Both the position numbers and the translations under genes were made by a program. From the NCBI GenBank assembly GCA_949751835.1, contig CATKHK010000104.1, positions 1 through 64,000 of the forward strand: a stretch of 64,000 bases of DNA. Reading direction: 5' to 3'. Shown piece by piece: positions 1-10,034 of this stretch; position 1 is the first letter of the stretch; the number at the start of each line of letters is the position of its first letter. The stretch comes from Blepharisma japonicum. Its lineage: Eukaryota; Ciliophora; Heterotrichea; Heterotrichida; Blepharismidae. The notes below the pieces were generated by a model. It did not search any database. It was not told where the DNA came from and worked only from the letters and a program-made list of their open reading frames with translations.

Positions 1-48
1 GCTTAATCTTTGAGACAAGCATATGACTACTGGCAGGATCAACCAGAT
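1..48 (-). rRNA. 18S small-subunit rRNA, 5' end only (partial)
   Basis: Read on the minus strand, these bases match the nearly universal eukaryotic 18S 5' terminus (ctggttgatcctgccagtag, followed by catatgcttgtctcaaagat). Only the first ~48 nt are present; the gene continues beyond position 1. The exact mature 5' end, at 48 or 49, is set by analogy with other 18S genes. The rRNA is transcribed away from all the protein genes of this window. Confidence 0.96.
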
Positions 49-420
49 TACTATCAATGAAAACGTCAATTCTGACACCTTCACCTCACTCACTCTATCT
101 AATTGAGACTGGCTATACGAGTATAGCAAGGTCAACTACAGAGCAGCCCGAAGTTACTGCACTTTCTTTCAAAAGTGATACCCAGGCAATAGATGCGACA
201 ACCCTCAGGCAAACAGCTGTCTCCCTTAACGCGAAACAGCTCATGGTGAAAACTCATACGTGGTACTTAGGGGTCAGCGCAGTCTAACAGCGTTTTAGAT
301 ATATAATCACGCGTTTATTGCTAAGAAGACACGGAAATTTTCCCAATACGTTCCTCACTAGGGTACTAGTATTCATACTCTATTTCCATTTTTCTATTTC
401 GACCCCTCTTATATATACAA
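49..420 (-). other. Upstream rDNA spacer: probable 5' external transcribed spacer and Pol I start region
   Basis: This stretch lies directly upstream of 18S and is visibly richer in G+C than the AT-rich DNA beyond about 420. The change occurs near a run of nine or ten A followed by a T-rich tract (about 419-447). I infer a 5' external transcribed spacer with the Pol I promoter near its distal end. No promoter motif can be named from sequence alone. A short open frame at 57-287 lies inside it and is not treated as a gene. Confidence 0.6.
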
Positions 421-1119
421 AAAAAAAATTTCCTTATTTTTTTGCTATGGAGCCATTTTGGAAAATCGACTAAGTCAAAATTAGCATTAAAATAAATATG
501 GCAGCCAAGAAAAATGGTGACATCATGAGACTATCCCTTTTAAGCAGGACCTAATACAAGATTAAACTCCTTAAATTTGCTTTGTTATCCTCAAATAGTT
601 CTAAATTAAAGATATTAATAATATTATTTAATTAAAAATTCTTAAAATTTCAAATATTAAGTATAAAAAATTTAGAGAATATAAAACTCTATATAGTGGA
701 TTAATCTCAAATCTAATTTATTTCTTTTATAGAGTATCAATTTATCAATTTGATAAAATTACCATATCGAAATAGCTAATAATAAATGCCATATTAAACA
801 ATTTTATTGTTAAATAATTCCTAGATCTACCTACTCACAAATAATTACAAGAAGGCTATATTAAAATTCTCTATTATAATCGCTTATTCAATTCTAATAA
901 AATTCAATATTTCTATCTAATTATTTTATTATCAAAATAATTCTATTTTTTTCCCCTATTCTATGCAGCTCTACATAAAAAGAATTATTAAAATTATCAA
1001 TTTAAAAATATCTATTTTTATAATAAATCTAGAATATCAAACCTATTTCTATCTATATCTATAAAGCTATAATAAAAAATTATAAAGACACCACAAATAT
1101 TATAAGAAGGATATGATCC
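421..1119. other. AT-rich intergenic region, no gene seen
   Basis: About 700 bp of very AT-rich DNA between the rDNA spacer and the first protein gene. No long open frame exists even with TGA as sense, and no RNA gene was recognised. Confidence 0.6.
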
Positions 1120-1800
1120 TTAGTTAATAAGAGGATGCTTAAGATTCTCATCTATCCATGTTCCTGTCACTTCAAAATTATACTCTTCTCCAGACTCAGC
1201 ATCTTTAAACATCATATCTCTGTCAAATCCTGCCATAAGCCTATGATAATAATCGTATTTCGAATGCTCCAGCTTGGATTTCACCAAGTTCTTTATTGGA
1301 ACGATTTCAGACCTAGTGAACCCAAAAGCTCCGACCTTTTGGAAATGGATTGCTTCTAAATCTGGTAGCAAGTCCATTCTTACAACTGCAGATCTTGAAA
1401 ATGAAGCTGCCAGAGGCTGGTAAAACCACATCCCAAAAGTGTAAAACATAATTGGCAGCCACCATGGAGGAACAATCAATAAATACAGAGGAGCGATCAA
1501 TTCAGCAGCTAAGCGCATTCCTGGAAGGTATTTTGCTACGTTTTGAGAATAGAACAGCAGGAGTGAGTTGTCAGTGACTTTTGAGTTTTCTACAGCTGGT
1601 GGTAATGTTGGTTTGTCAAGTTTTTCTGCAAGATAGCTGATTAATCTTGGACTCTTGAGAATTCCTATTCTTGAGAAAAGGCTGATGAAAGTATAGTTTT
1701 TGCCAATCTCATGAGCTCTCTGCTCAGCACCTGTCCAGGCATGATCAACCCAAAGTGCAAATTTATTGATACTGAAGTGTCGAATTGGAGCCTTATACAT
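1120..1800 (-). CDS. Small membrane protein of unknown function (226 aa)
   Basis: I do not recognise this protein. It begins MYKAPIRHFSINK; the start at 1800 is the first ATG, and the few in-frame codons upstream lack one. A long hydrophobic stretch at about residues 98-133 contains Pro-Pro-Trp-Trp and could form one or two membrane passes. The N-terminal region is basic and aromatic, and the C-terminal third is polar. All Trp codons are TGG and no intron is evident. The basic start and short hairpin-like membrane segment would suit a mitochondrial membrane protein, but that is inference. It is the first protein gene beside the rDNA and is transcribed in the same direction as 18S. Confidence 0.75.
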   Translation of the reverse strand: MYKAPIRHFSINKFALWVDHAWTGAEQRAHEIGKNYTFISLFSRIGILKSPRLISYLAEKLDKPTLPPAVENSKVTDNSLLLFYSQNVAKYLPGMRLAAELIAPLYLLIVPPWWLPIMFYTFGMWFYQPLAASFSRSAVVRMDLLPDLEAIHFQKVGAFGFTRSEIVPIKNLVKSKLEHSKYDYYHRLMAGFDRDMMFKDAESGEEYNFEVTGTWIDENLKHPLIN

Positions 1801-2029
1801 TTTTATTTGCAATGATTTAAGAAAGCTAAAATGAAAAGATGTTTATTATATTATCTATTTTAAGTTGTATGAAATTCTTATTGCATAAACAAATTTTTTA
1901 ATGAAATCTTATTTTGATTAATCGAAAAAAAATTAATTAATTTTTGGTGACAGTTATAAGTATAAGAATGATCTCAATTATGGGTATAAGCCCAGACGAG
2001 GATTTTAATAATTTTGATTTCTACAATAA

Positions 2030-3163
2030 ATGGAGCTGAACCTTAGCCAAAGATTAGATTTTGACCCTTCTAAACTCCAAATCCATGGCATCAATAAAGA
2101 AGCAATCTATCAGCTACGAATATTAGATTTTTTCTCCTTCCCTGCTGCCTTAATTCTCTCTCACTTAGAATTTTCTTTTCTCTACGAAAAAAGCTATTTA
2201 GACCATTTTCTTCAAGCTCTGCAGCAGCTTAACAGAAACTCTCAATTTCCTTATTGAATGAACTTTATGAATGGCTTCAAAGCTGAAGGAATGAATTTTC
2301 TTGATGAAAAAACAATTGATTCTGAATTCATTAGTGAATTGAAAGCTCTAGTATTGGCTTGTGGAGCTGAAATGAAAGCTGATAAATTGAATATATTGAA
2401 TTCTTCCTTGATTTTGGCCAGAAAATTTTATTTCACCGTGGAAATTATATATAGTAAAGGTAGAAGCACCATTATGAATAGTGTCGGCACAGAAATGTGC
2501 ATTCCAGTCTTCCTATATGATCAAGGCTGCTCGATTGCATATCCTTTGGTAAAATATTATAAACAAGGAATTAAAGATATTGCTAAGACTCCAAAAAGGA
2601 AATTTATAACATTAGCTTGTGGGGATGAAGTTGAGAAAGATGACATTGAAAGCAGTTTGATAATAGGAAGAAATATTATTTGTAGAGGTTGTAATAGAAA
2701 TTTGTATGAGCAAGAGAAAGCCATAATTGAAGAATTGATTAAACTCCCACAAAAGAGACAAAGGGAACAAGAAGTGGCAAAAAATAATCCACAAAAAAAT
2801 TTTTCTTTGAACCAAAAAGCTCAAAATCCCGCTTCATATAATTTTGGACTAAAGCAAGAAAGTAGAGTAGAGCATCAAGAAAATAAGCAAATTTATGTCC
2901 CAAGCATTATACACTCTGAATCTAATTTAGAATATCCTAATAACCTAGTTCAAACTGAAGCTAAAAAGCAAAAGAAAAGTAAAGATGAAAATTTGGAATC
3001 TTCTTATAACTTAGCTCAAACTGAACAAAAGGAAAGCAATGATATAAATAAAAAGCAATCTGATTATGGACATTATAATAACTCTCTTCAAACCGGAAAT
3101 AAAAAGATAAACGAAAATCATAAGTGATGTTGTTGTTGTGGTTGCACCTGCTCGCTTTTATAA
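2030..3163 (+). CDS. Protein of unknown function with repeats and a Cys-rich C-terminus (377 aa)
   Basis: The frame is continuous from ATG 2030 to TAA 3161-3163 if two TGA codons (2255-2257 and 3125-3127) are read as Trp. The N-terminal ~240 residues look globular with no recognised domain; a pair of Cys at IICRGC could bind metal. The tail is low in complexity and carries a degenerate motif three or four times (NNLVQTEAKK, YNLAQTEQKE, NNSLQTGNKK). The protein ends in a cysteine cluster encoded partly by a TGT run (WCCCCGCTCSLL), a plausible site for multiple S-palmitoylation and membrane anchoring. Function is unknown; the lipid-anchor idea is inference. Confidence 0.8.
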
Positions 3164-3253
3164 CTTAATTTTAATTTCGCCTTTTAACTGCTAAAATTTT
3201 GTTGTAAGTTTTCAAATTTTAATTACAAAAATAAAACTTTTTTTAAATTTGAT

Positions 3254-4666
3254 TTAATTTTTAACTTTATATGGACTATCACTTTCAAATTCATGGGTAT
3301 AATCCATGTAAAATCTGTGAAGTTTAAATGTTTTTCTGTTTGATTTTCTGATATCATCAGTAGTAATAAGTTTTTTGATATAATTGACTAAATTTAATAA
3401 TTCCTTGTCGTCTTCGTTATTTGTCCAACTAACAATAGGTATTCCATTCTCCAATTGATATATAAAACTGTGTACTGAATTATCAACTATGACGACGTCC
3501 TCTAGATTTCTGTCTTCCAGAATCCTAAGGTCTTTGATAATTAAGCCATTAACAATAACACAACTATCCCTATATAACCTATGGTGTACTATTTCTTTTT
3601 TTGGGTCTAAAAAATCAATAATTGCATCAGCATATGTCTGATTAAAAGAAGAGAAAATTATCACTTCGCATATTTTGCTGATCGCCCTTAAGCATTCTAC
3701 TGCATAAGGTCTTATTTTTATTTTCGTTTTTGATATCATGCCATTGGGGAATTTTACAGGGACAATTGCATCAGGAGCTTCATAAGCCTCGTTGTCTACA
3801 CAGTGAATTAAAGTTTCATCTAAATCAAAAATCACTGTTTTTCTAAATCCAAGCTTTTTAGTCAGCTTGGTTTTTCTTAATCTAACGAGATCCATGTCAA
3901 TTGATGGATGGGAATTTAAGTATTTTAAAGCTTGAAAGGTCAAAAATAAATGATCTTTCATTGATTTTTTCCATTTTTCGGAACCTTTTGGCTCTTCTCT
4001 TTTAAGTTCAGGTGATTTTGTATTTTTGACGTTTAAAATTTTTGGCGAGTTTTGAAGATTTTCATTCGATCGAGAAGAAGGCAAACCTTGACTGCTTTTT
4101 ACAATCCTGATTTTTAACCCTTGAGGTTTTTTAACTTGTCTAAGTTCAGGGGTTTCAGGTTTTTTGATATTCTCAGAAATCTTGTGCCAAAATGATGGTT
4201 GTGAATTATCTACATCAATTGACTGGGATCTAAAAATGGATTTCTGCAAATCTTCTTCTACAACTTCCTTAAACGGTGCTGGTGCTATAATTTCTTTCTC
4301 CTCTTCATATAAATCGTCAAAAAGCGGTGAAGAATTTAAAGGATCAGCGGTCAGTTTAAAATATGTTGACCTCCGAAAAGATCCGCCTGATTTTTGATTA
4401 ACAATAGAGTTTAAGCTTGGACTGCTTTGCAATGGATCGCTAAATCTCTCTAATTTTAGAGTATGAGCCTTTTTCGTTTTTCGGATTTTTCGTAGAGAAT
4501 TAATGTTGAAGGAGTTTAAGTTTGGAAGTAGAGCTGTGGATTTCGCTGTTTTATCTTCAAAGATGAATGGATTGAGGGCATGGGGTTTTCCAGTCAAATT
4601 TGAATTTGAATTGGAAGCCTTTGGTGTAAACTGTGGATGTGGACGAGTTGGAATTCGAATAGCCAT
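3254..4666 (-). CDS. SCP/FCP1-like (NIF domain) protein phosphatase (470 aa)
   Basis: The C-terminal ~190 residues form an FCP1-homology (NIF) domain of the HAD phosphatase superfamily. The catalytic signature DLDETLIHC lies near residue 279. The later parts of the family pattern are present: IIFSSFNQTYAD, the HHRLYRDSC strand, DLRILEDRNLEDVVIVDNS and the closing segment ending in a basic helix. Such enzymes dephosphorylate Ser/Thr, classically in the RNA polymerase II C-terminal tail or in signalling proteins. The N-terminal ~250 residues are polar, rich in Ser, Pro and Lys, and probably disordered. The ATG at 4666 opens MAIRIPTRPHPQ. Domain assignment is firm; the substrate is not known. 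Confidence 0.93.
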   Translation of the reverse strand: MAIRIPTRPHPQFTPKASNSNSNLTGKPHALNPFIFEDKTAKSTALLPNLNSFNINSLRKIRKTKKAHTLKLERFSDPLQSSPSLNSIVNQKSGGSFRRSTYFKLTADPLNSSPLFDDLYEEEKEIIAPAPFKEVVEEDLQKSIFRSQSIDVDNSQPSFWHKISENIKKPETPELRQVKKPQGLKIRIVKSSQGLPSSRSNENLQNSPKILNVKNTKSPELKREEPKGSEKWKKSMKDHLFLTFQALKYLNSHPSIDMDLVRLRKTKLTKKLGFRKTVIFDLDETLIHCVDNEAYEAPDAIVPVKFPNGMISKTKIKIRPYAVECLRAISKICEVIIFSSFNQTYADAIIDFLDPKKEIVHHRLYRDSCVIVNGLIIKDLRILEDRNLEDVVIVDNSVHSFIYQLENGIPIVSWTNNEDDKELLNLVNYIKKLITTDDIRKSNRKTFKLHRFYMDYTHEFESDSPYKVKN

Positions 4667-5270
4667 TTTTATATTGAAGTTATAGAGAATGGATTTGTGC
4701 TAGTAATTGATAGCAGCCATCCAGCTCAATTTGAATTAGATAGGTTTTAAAACGCTATGTCTAAAATTTTATAAATATGGATTTGATATGGAATTTGTAT
4801 AAATGCTATTTTAAAGTTAAGCATTTATAAATTTTCTAAACTATAATTAAAATAATCATACTTATAAAGGAGTTAGTAAACAATATTTCATGATTAATCT
4901 GGGGCTTAAAAAATTTTATTCAAGACATATTAAACCGCAGATTCAGTAAATATCCATTATCAATTTTAATGTAACTATTAATTTTCCAATTTTCTAAAAA
5001 TATCTATAATTTCATTTGAATTATTGATTTAGTATAATACAACTCATTTTTAAATGCTTCTTAACTTATTACTCAAAGCTATATCGATCATGATACTTAT
5101 AGATAAATTTTTAAATAGACATAGCTTCATTATCTGCCATCACTTTCGCAATTTTAATCCTTCTATTTAGAAATTAAAGTATACTACTAAAAATAATTCT
5201 TTATTCGACGATGACTGATATTTAAAGATATAAAAAATCCCTGCATGCCTTATAATTTGGCTGTAATTAT
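4667..5270. other. AT-rich intergenic region, no gene seen
   Basis: About 600 bp between the 5' end of the phosphatase gene and the 3' end of the ferredoxin gene. It has no supported frame or RNA signal, and it must hold the phosphatase promoter. Confidence 0.6.
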
Positions 5271-5654
5271 TTAATGAGGTTTAGGCTTGTGTCCATCTAC
5301 ATACAAATTAACAGAACCGCTTGGAAGCTTGATTTTACAATTATCCATTTCTTGAGAAATTTTAATTTGGCATCCAAGTCTTGATGTTGGTGTCAACCCA
5401 AAAGCAAGATCCAGCATATCTTCTTCATCAGCTGTAGCCTCTTTTATGTTGTCATATATATGCGGTTCTAGAATTACGTGACATGTGGAGCACGCGCATG
5501 AGCCTTCACATGCTCCTTCTAAATCAATACCATTAGCATGAGCATTTTCTAGCAAAGTTTCACCAATTTTAGCTATTGTAGCGATTTCTTTTCCATCAGG
5601 TGTAATTCAGTTCAACCTTACTTGACTGAATGCCCTTCTAAATATTCTAATCAT
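5271..5654 (-). CDS. Mitochondrial-type [2Fe-2S] ferredoxin (adrenodoxin family, 127 aa)
   Basis: Electron carrier of the adrenodoxin/Yah1 family, which supplies electrons for mitochondrial Fe-S cluster synthesis and related reactions. The cluster ligands are Cys49, Cys55, Cys58 and Cys95 (C-x5-C-x2-C-x36-C) within GACEGSCACSTCHV and RLGC; Cys53 is extra. The surrounding text is typical (HANGIDLEGACEGS, EEDMLDLAFGLTPTSRLGCQI). Reading from ATG 5654 through one TGA as Trp adds MIRIFRRAFSQVRLNW, a short basic and Arg-rich presequence, followed by the usual first strand with DGKE. Under the standard code the presequence and first strand would be lost. NFU1 at 58.8 kb acts in the same pathway. 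Confidence 0.95.
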
Positions 5655-5931
5655 ATTTTTCCATAATTATCATGAAAATTACAAATAAAAATTCAGCTAA
5701 AAATAAAAAATTCAATAATTATAAGGAATTATCTGCTTTTGAATTAATTTTGATTGTATTTATTTATAAATTTAAGCATCATTCTTTTAACTATATTTAA
5801 ATTTTAAAAATATAGTTATAATTGATTTTATCATTTAAATCTAAATTATGCATTTTAGATTTCACTCCTTGAAAGCTGAAATTCAATAATTACAATTTCA
5901 TCCATAGTTATTTGGCATAAATTTATAAGGA

Positions 5932-6229
5932 ATGGTAAATGACTATTTAGACTAAAGGCACGCCTAGCGCAGGAAAGAGAAATTCACACACCCACACAGT
6001 ATGCAGAAGATGCAACAAAAGAGCTCTTCACAAGCAAACTAAAGTGTGCGCATCTTGTGGATATCCAAGTGCTAAAATGAGACACTACAACTGGGCCCTG
6101 AAAACCCACAGAAGAAGAGGTGAAGGCACTGGAAGAATGAAATATATGAAGTCTATTCCTCGTAGAGCTAAGAATGGATTCAGAGAAGGTACAACACCTG
6201 CAGCAAGAACTAAGCACATTAAGAAGTAA
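5932..6229 (+). CDS. RPL37: 60S ribosomal protein eL37 (93 aa, one 16-nt intron)
   Basis: Zinc-binding ribosomal protein of the large subunit. The coding parts are 5932-5934 and 5951-6229. The first exon is only the ATG; a 16-nt intron follows immediately, and exon 2 gives the family N-terminus TKGTPSAGKRN. Zinc ligands are Cys19, Cys22, Cys34 and Cys37 (VCRRC and VCASC), followed by the typical YNW, GTGRM and NGFREGTTP segments. Without the intron no start codon precedes TKGT in frame, so the splice is needed to explain the gene. The single Trp uses TGG. It is divergent from the ferredoxin gene, with 277 bp between them. Confidence 0.95.
5935..5950 (+). other. 16-nt intron immediately after the start codon of eL37
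   Basis: The sequence GTAAATGACTATTTAG begins with GTA, ends with TAG and has an A at position -6. Its removal joins ATG to ACT AAA GGC (Met-Thr-Lys-Gly), the conserved eL37 start. It contains an in-frame stop if retained. Confidence 0.9.
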
Positions 6230-6298
6230 GATAAATGTTTCTTAGTCGCCTTAATTAGTTATGACTTATTAATAATTGCTTAAACAATCAGGATTTGC

Positions 6299-7237
6299 CT
6301 AAACTCTTACGTATGCTGCATGAATCCTATTGCGATCTATCTGATATTTATACTCTATTGCTTTGCAGCACTCTAAGCAACGTGCTAATAAAGTAAAACT
6401 CGCATCAATAATCAGATAAATTCACGCACTATCCTGCGACATAAATCCTATTATTGATACAATGATACAGTCAGTTAGTAATAAAGAAACTAGACCTCCT
6501 AGCATCTCATATTGTCATCTCTTATGTGTGTTTCTTTCAGAAGGGCTGAAAATATTTTCTACCTTATAAGTGTTTCCGAAATCAGTGAGATTTAGCCCAA
6601 TTCTATCTCACAAAAGTCTGTATAGGTAAATATATGGCAATAATGAAAGGAAGAAGGAAAGAGTTAATAAATAGTAATAAAATTTTGAATGGACCCATAT
6701 TTGGAATGCTCCTAAACAGTCTTCATATCAGAAAGAACCAAATAAAAAAGTTGCCAAGCTGTATGTGATGGTTGGATATCTCATAAAAAAGGTATATCAC
6801 ATTCCTAGTCAATATGAGTAATTTCGATAGAAGCGCTGTCTTCTGTAGATTTCAATAAATAAGAAACATAGACAGTGAGCTGATACAAAAATCGCTCATA
6901 TTAGTCCAAGTAAAGATGCGTAATAGTCAAATGAGATGTTAACTAGTTCTAGTGTCTGTGAATGATAATCTCCAAAATCATGCTTTAAATATTGATTGCT
7001 AGAATGGCAAATATCTTTGTCATTATTCTTATAAGCCTTGCAACTCCCATCAGCCCCTTTAACTATTGTTATTTTTTCAAAATAACTTTTGGTGACGATA
7101 TAATTGCAAGCTCCCACATATTCATCTCTTCCAATAAAAGACTGCCAGCTGCCAACAGCTGTTGCAATTTCTCCTCCAATGAGGCAAACTGGCCCTAATA
7201 GCCTGATAATATAATACAAAACTTTTAACTTTTTCAT
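6299..7237 (-). CDS. Multi-pass membrane protein of unknown function (about 312 aa)
   Basis: The frame is open on the minus strand to TAG 6299-6301 only if seven TGA codons are read as Trp; a standard-code reading shows just a fragment. Several hydrophobic segments alternate with charged loops: an N-terminal one (LLGPVCLIGGEIATAV), one near FDYYASLLGLIWAIFVSAHCLCFLF, then YSLATFLFGSF, YYYLLTLSFFLSLLPYIYLY, and a last pair around MLGGLVSLLLTDCIIVSIIGF. Five or six passes are likely. A Cys pair flanks the first large loop. The chosen ATG 7237 is the first one in frame, but hydrophobic codons continue upstream to a stop without an ATG, so the true start may lie beyond an unrecognised intron. No family recognised. 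Confidence 0.72.
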
Positions 7238-7473
7238 TCCATAAATTATAGCTGTTAAAATTCCTATAATAGATAGCAATAGAAATGCTGAAATTCATAT
7301 TGAAAAAATTCTCTTATACAAATAGATTTATTTTTGTGAAGATTTTTATATCTTTGCAAGTTCTTCTGGAAAAATTTAGCGAATAAGCCATCCAAATATC
7401 TTGTTTTTGGCTTGATCAGCGCTAGCATGATAAAAATATTAAATAATTTTCTAATAGTTTCTTAGATTTTAAA

Positions 7474-9990
7474 ATGGAAGAGGAGTGGGAACTTCTTGAG
7501 CTCACAGGTGTAATGAACGCATATGCAGTCCATGGCCCCTCAGACACCCTTATATATTCAATTGGCACAGTGGTAGTGCTATGAGACATAAATAACGACC
7601 GAAAAGTCAATTTAAGGTGCCATGATAATCCAGTTACATCTATAGCTTTTTCATCTGACTTTGAATACTTCATAACTATCGAAAGCTCATTGCAGCCTTT
7701 AATTTGTGTGTGGAGATGGCGAACTCTTGAACAAGTCTGCGCTAAATGGGTCCCATTTAAACCGAGAAAATCCCCAACTACTAATGTCATTTGCAGTTTT
7801 TTGGGGAGAAGGCTTATTATTGCTGAAAATGAAAATGAAGGAGGCTATAGGATTAGTCTATGGGAGTGGAGAGCTCCAGATTTAATTTTGAGGCAAACAG
7901 ATGATTTAGAGATGCAGGAAAGCTGTTTGTTTATAACTTTATTGAGTGATCAATCAAGCTTTGCGACAGCTGAAAATTTGTGCTTGAAGATTTGGAAAAT
8001 AGATAATTCAGTCAATATTTCTAAAAGATTACATTTCAAAAATAACATTTTACAAGTAGGATTCTCCCAAAGCCTAAATCTATTTGTAGTACTTCTAGAG
8101 AACGGAAATGTGATGACTGTGAACGTTTCTGGAAAGTCCATGGCAAATTACCAGCACCCAAAGCTTCGTTTTATATCAGTCGCCACATATCAAGACTATG
8201 CTTATTTCGGCTCTACAACTGGTTCAATTACAATGTACTCATTACGCACAAACCGTCTATTTAGAGAGCTTCCATCCACTCATCAATCATCCATTTCTGC
8301 AATCTTAGTAAATGGAGGAAATATCCTATATACCCTATTCCAAGACGCTACAATACAAATTTTGAATATGTCCCAAGGCCAAGTGATAAATCAATCATCA
8401 GGGCACTGCTCCCCAGTAAATACTGTACAATGGACTGAAAGATGGAATTTTGTATCAAGCAGCAATGAAGGTTGCCTTTATGTATGAAAATATGTGGGAA
8501 AAGGCTGGAATATGCAAGCTATGGAAGTTTCTGGTGGAAAAGGATATGTTACTGCCATTGGGGTACATCCTTCTAAAAAGACAGTATGCTGCGGATTCAG
8601 TAGAGGGACTGTAAAATTTTTCGATTTAGGGGAAAAGCCTAGATATTTAAATAGCTTACAAATATCAAGCTCAGAGGTGACTGATCTTTCGTTTACACCC
8701 AGCGGCCATTTTCTGGGGGTTGGGTTTAGCTCTGGCCAAGCTGTAATTTTGGACTCAAATTTTGAAACAGTTGGTATTGTGCTTGAAGATCCTTGGATAA
8801 GGAACCAAAATGCTTTACAAACAATAAAATTCCATGAATGTATAGATGGAGATGGAATGTGTATAAAAGCTGCAACCTTAAAAGATTCAAGCAGTGTCCA
8901 GATACAGACATTTGAAGCTATTCAAGGCGAACTCGAAAGAACTCACTTCAATCTATTTCCAATTGATGGAAAATCTAATGGATTTTGTATCCATGCAAGT
9001 GGGTCATTTTTATTGGTGACTTGCAGCTTAGGTGGGATATATATTTTCAACATAGACAATGGAGAAATCGCAGGAATTATTGAAACTGAAATAAATCCTA
9101 AAGGATGCATACAAGATCCCTCAGGACTCTATATAGGTGTTCTTCTGCCAAACCAAATAGGTTCATATGTAAAATTAGTAGTTTACGAAACAGGGACAGG
9201 GAAAAAATCTACTGAACTTAGCAGACTTAATAACTGCAGCAGCATGAAAGCTATCAGCTGGTCAAGAGATGGAAGATTTATCGTAATTGCAGGGATTTCT
9301 GGATTCCTTTCTGTATGAAAAGCCCCGAAAAACATGACTGATACAATTTTCGAAATGATGGAGAAACTTCAAGCTAACCCTGATATTTGGGCGCAGTTTC
9401 CTATAAATTTACCAATAAAAGAAAGGTCTCCACACAAAGCTAAATCTAAGCCTAAATTTGAAGAAATTATGCCACAAGAGATTGAAATTGATGAGACTCG
9501 AAGAGACAAAGGTGCTTTTGCAGAATCTGTAATTTCCTTTGTAAAAAAACCACAAAAAAAGGCGAAAGCTGATAATATTGAATTTGGAAATAGAATTACC
9601 TTAAAACCTTCAGAGTCAAATTTAGAACAATTTAATGTTTCAGCGAAATCAAAACAGTTCGGAGCTTCAAGAGAAGATTCACCTGTATCACTAAGTAGAG
9701 AAATTAGAAAAAATAAGCGAACCTTTAGATCTCCTGCACCTTCAAGAAGCCAGCCAAATAATTTTTATTATCAATCGAAATCCCCTTATCAGAGACCTCA
9801 AGCTTTTACTGAAAATCCTGCAATAGTTAAATCGACAAATAAATTCCAGGAGCCTGAGTCGATCGATATTGACTGTGATGTACCTTCATATAACCCAGCT
9901 CAAAGACTATATGAAAGCCATACAGAGAAAACTGAATCTTTAATATCAGATGCTGAAAGAGGATATCAAGACATCGATAAATTCTTTTAA
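7474..9990 (+). CDS. WD40-repeat protein, WDR62/MAPKBP1- or EMAP-like (838 aa)
   Basis: A continuous frame from ATG 7474 to TAA 9990 when three TGA codons (one early, plus 8485-8487 and 9316-9318) are read as Trp. Residues from about 1 to 620 carry many WD40-type blades, for example TVVVLWDINND, SIAFSSDFEYFITIES, CVWRWRTL, ISAILVNGGN, VNTVQWTERWNFVSSSNEGCLYVW and KAISWSRDGRFIVIAGISGFLSVW. The opening blade resembles the N-terminal propeller of WDR62/MAPKBP1 and related cytoskeletal propeller proteins. The last ~220 residues are polar, Ser-, Pro- and Lys-rich and probably disordered. It is likely a scaffold at microtubules, cilia or cortex; the subfamily is uncertain. Confidence 0.88.
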
Positions 9991-10034
9991 CTATTTAAGA
10001 TTTTAATACAAATTCTAGATACTCAATATTACCA

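Noticed and set aside
57-287. 76-codon open frame next to 18S
   Set aside because: It lies in the probable external transcribed spacer, begins within nine bases of the 18S end and shows no protein-like motif; it is most simply a chance frame in GC-richer rDNA spacer.
6582-6610. GTGAGAT...ATCTCAC hairpin considered as a small RNA
   Set aside because: It falls inside the multi-pass membrane protein frame that becomes visible once TGA is read as Trp.
7203-7217. Candidate 15-nt intron GTATTATATTATCAG (minus strand) near the start of the membrane gene
   Set aside because: It lacks the A at -6 seen in the four supported introns, contains no stop and is frame-neutral, so nothing requires it.
7690-9990. 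Three separate adjacent proteins instead of one WD40 protein
   Set aside because: The breaks are TGA codons at positions suitable for Trp inside WD40 blades, and the frame is continuous; the same holds for the other genes split by TGA.
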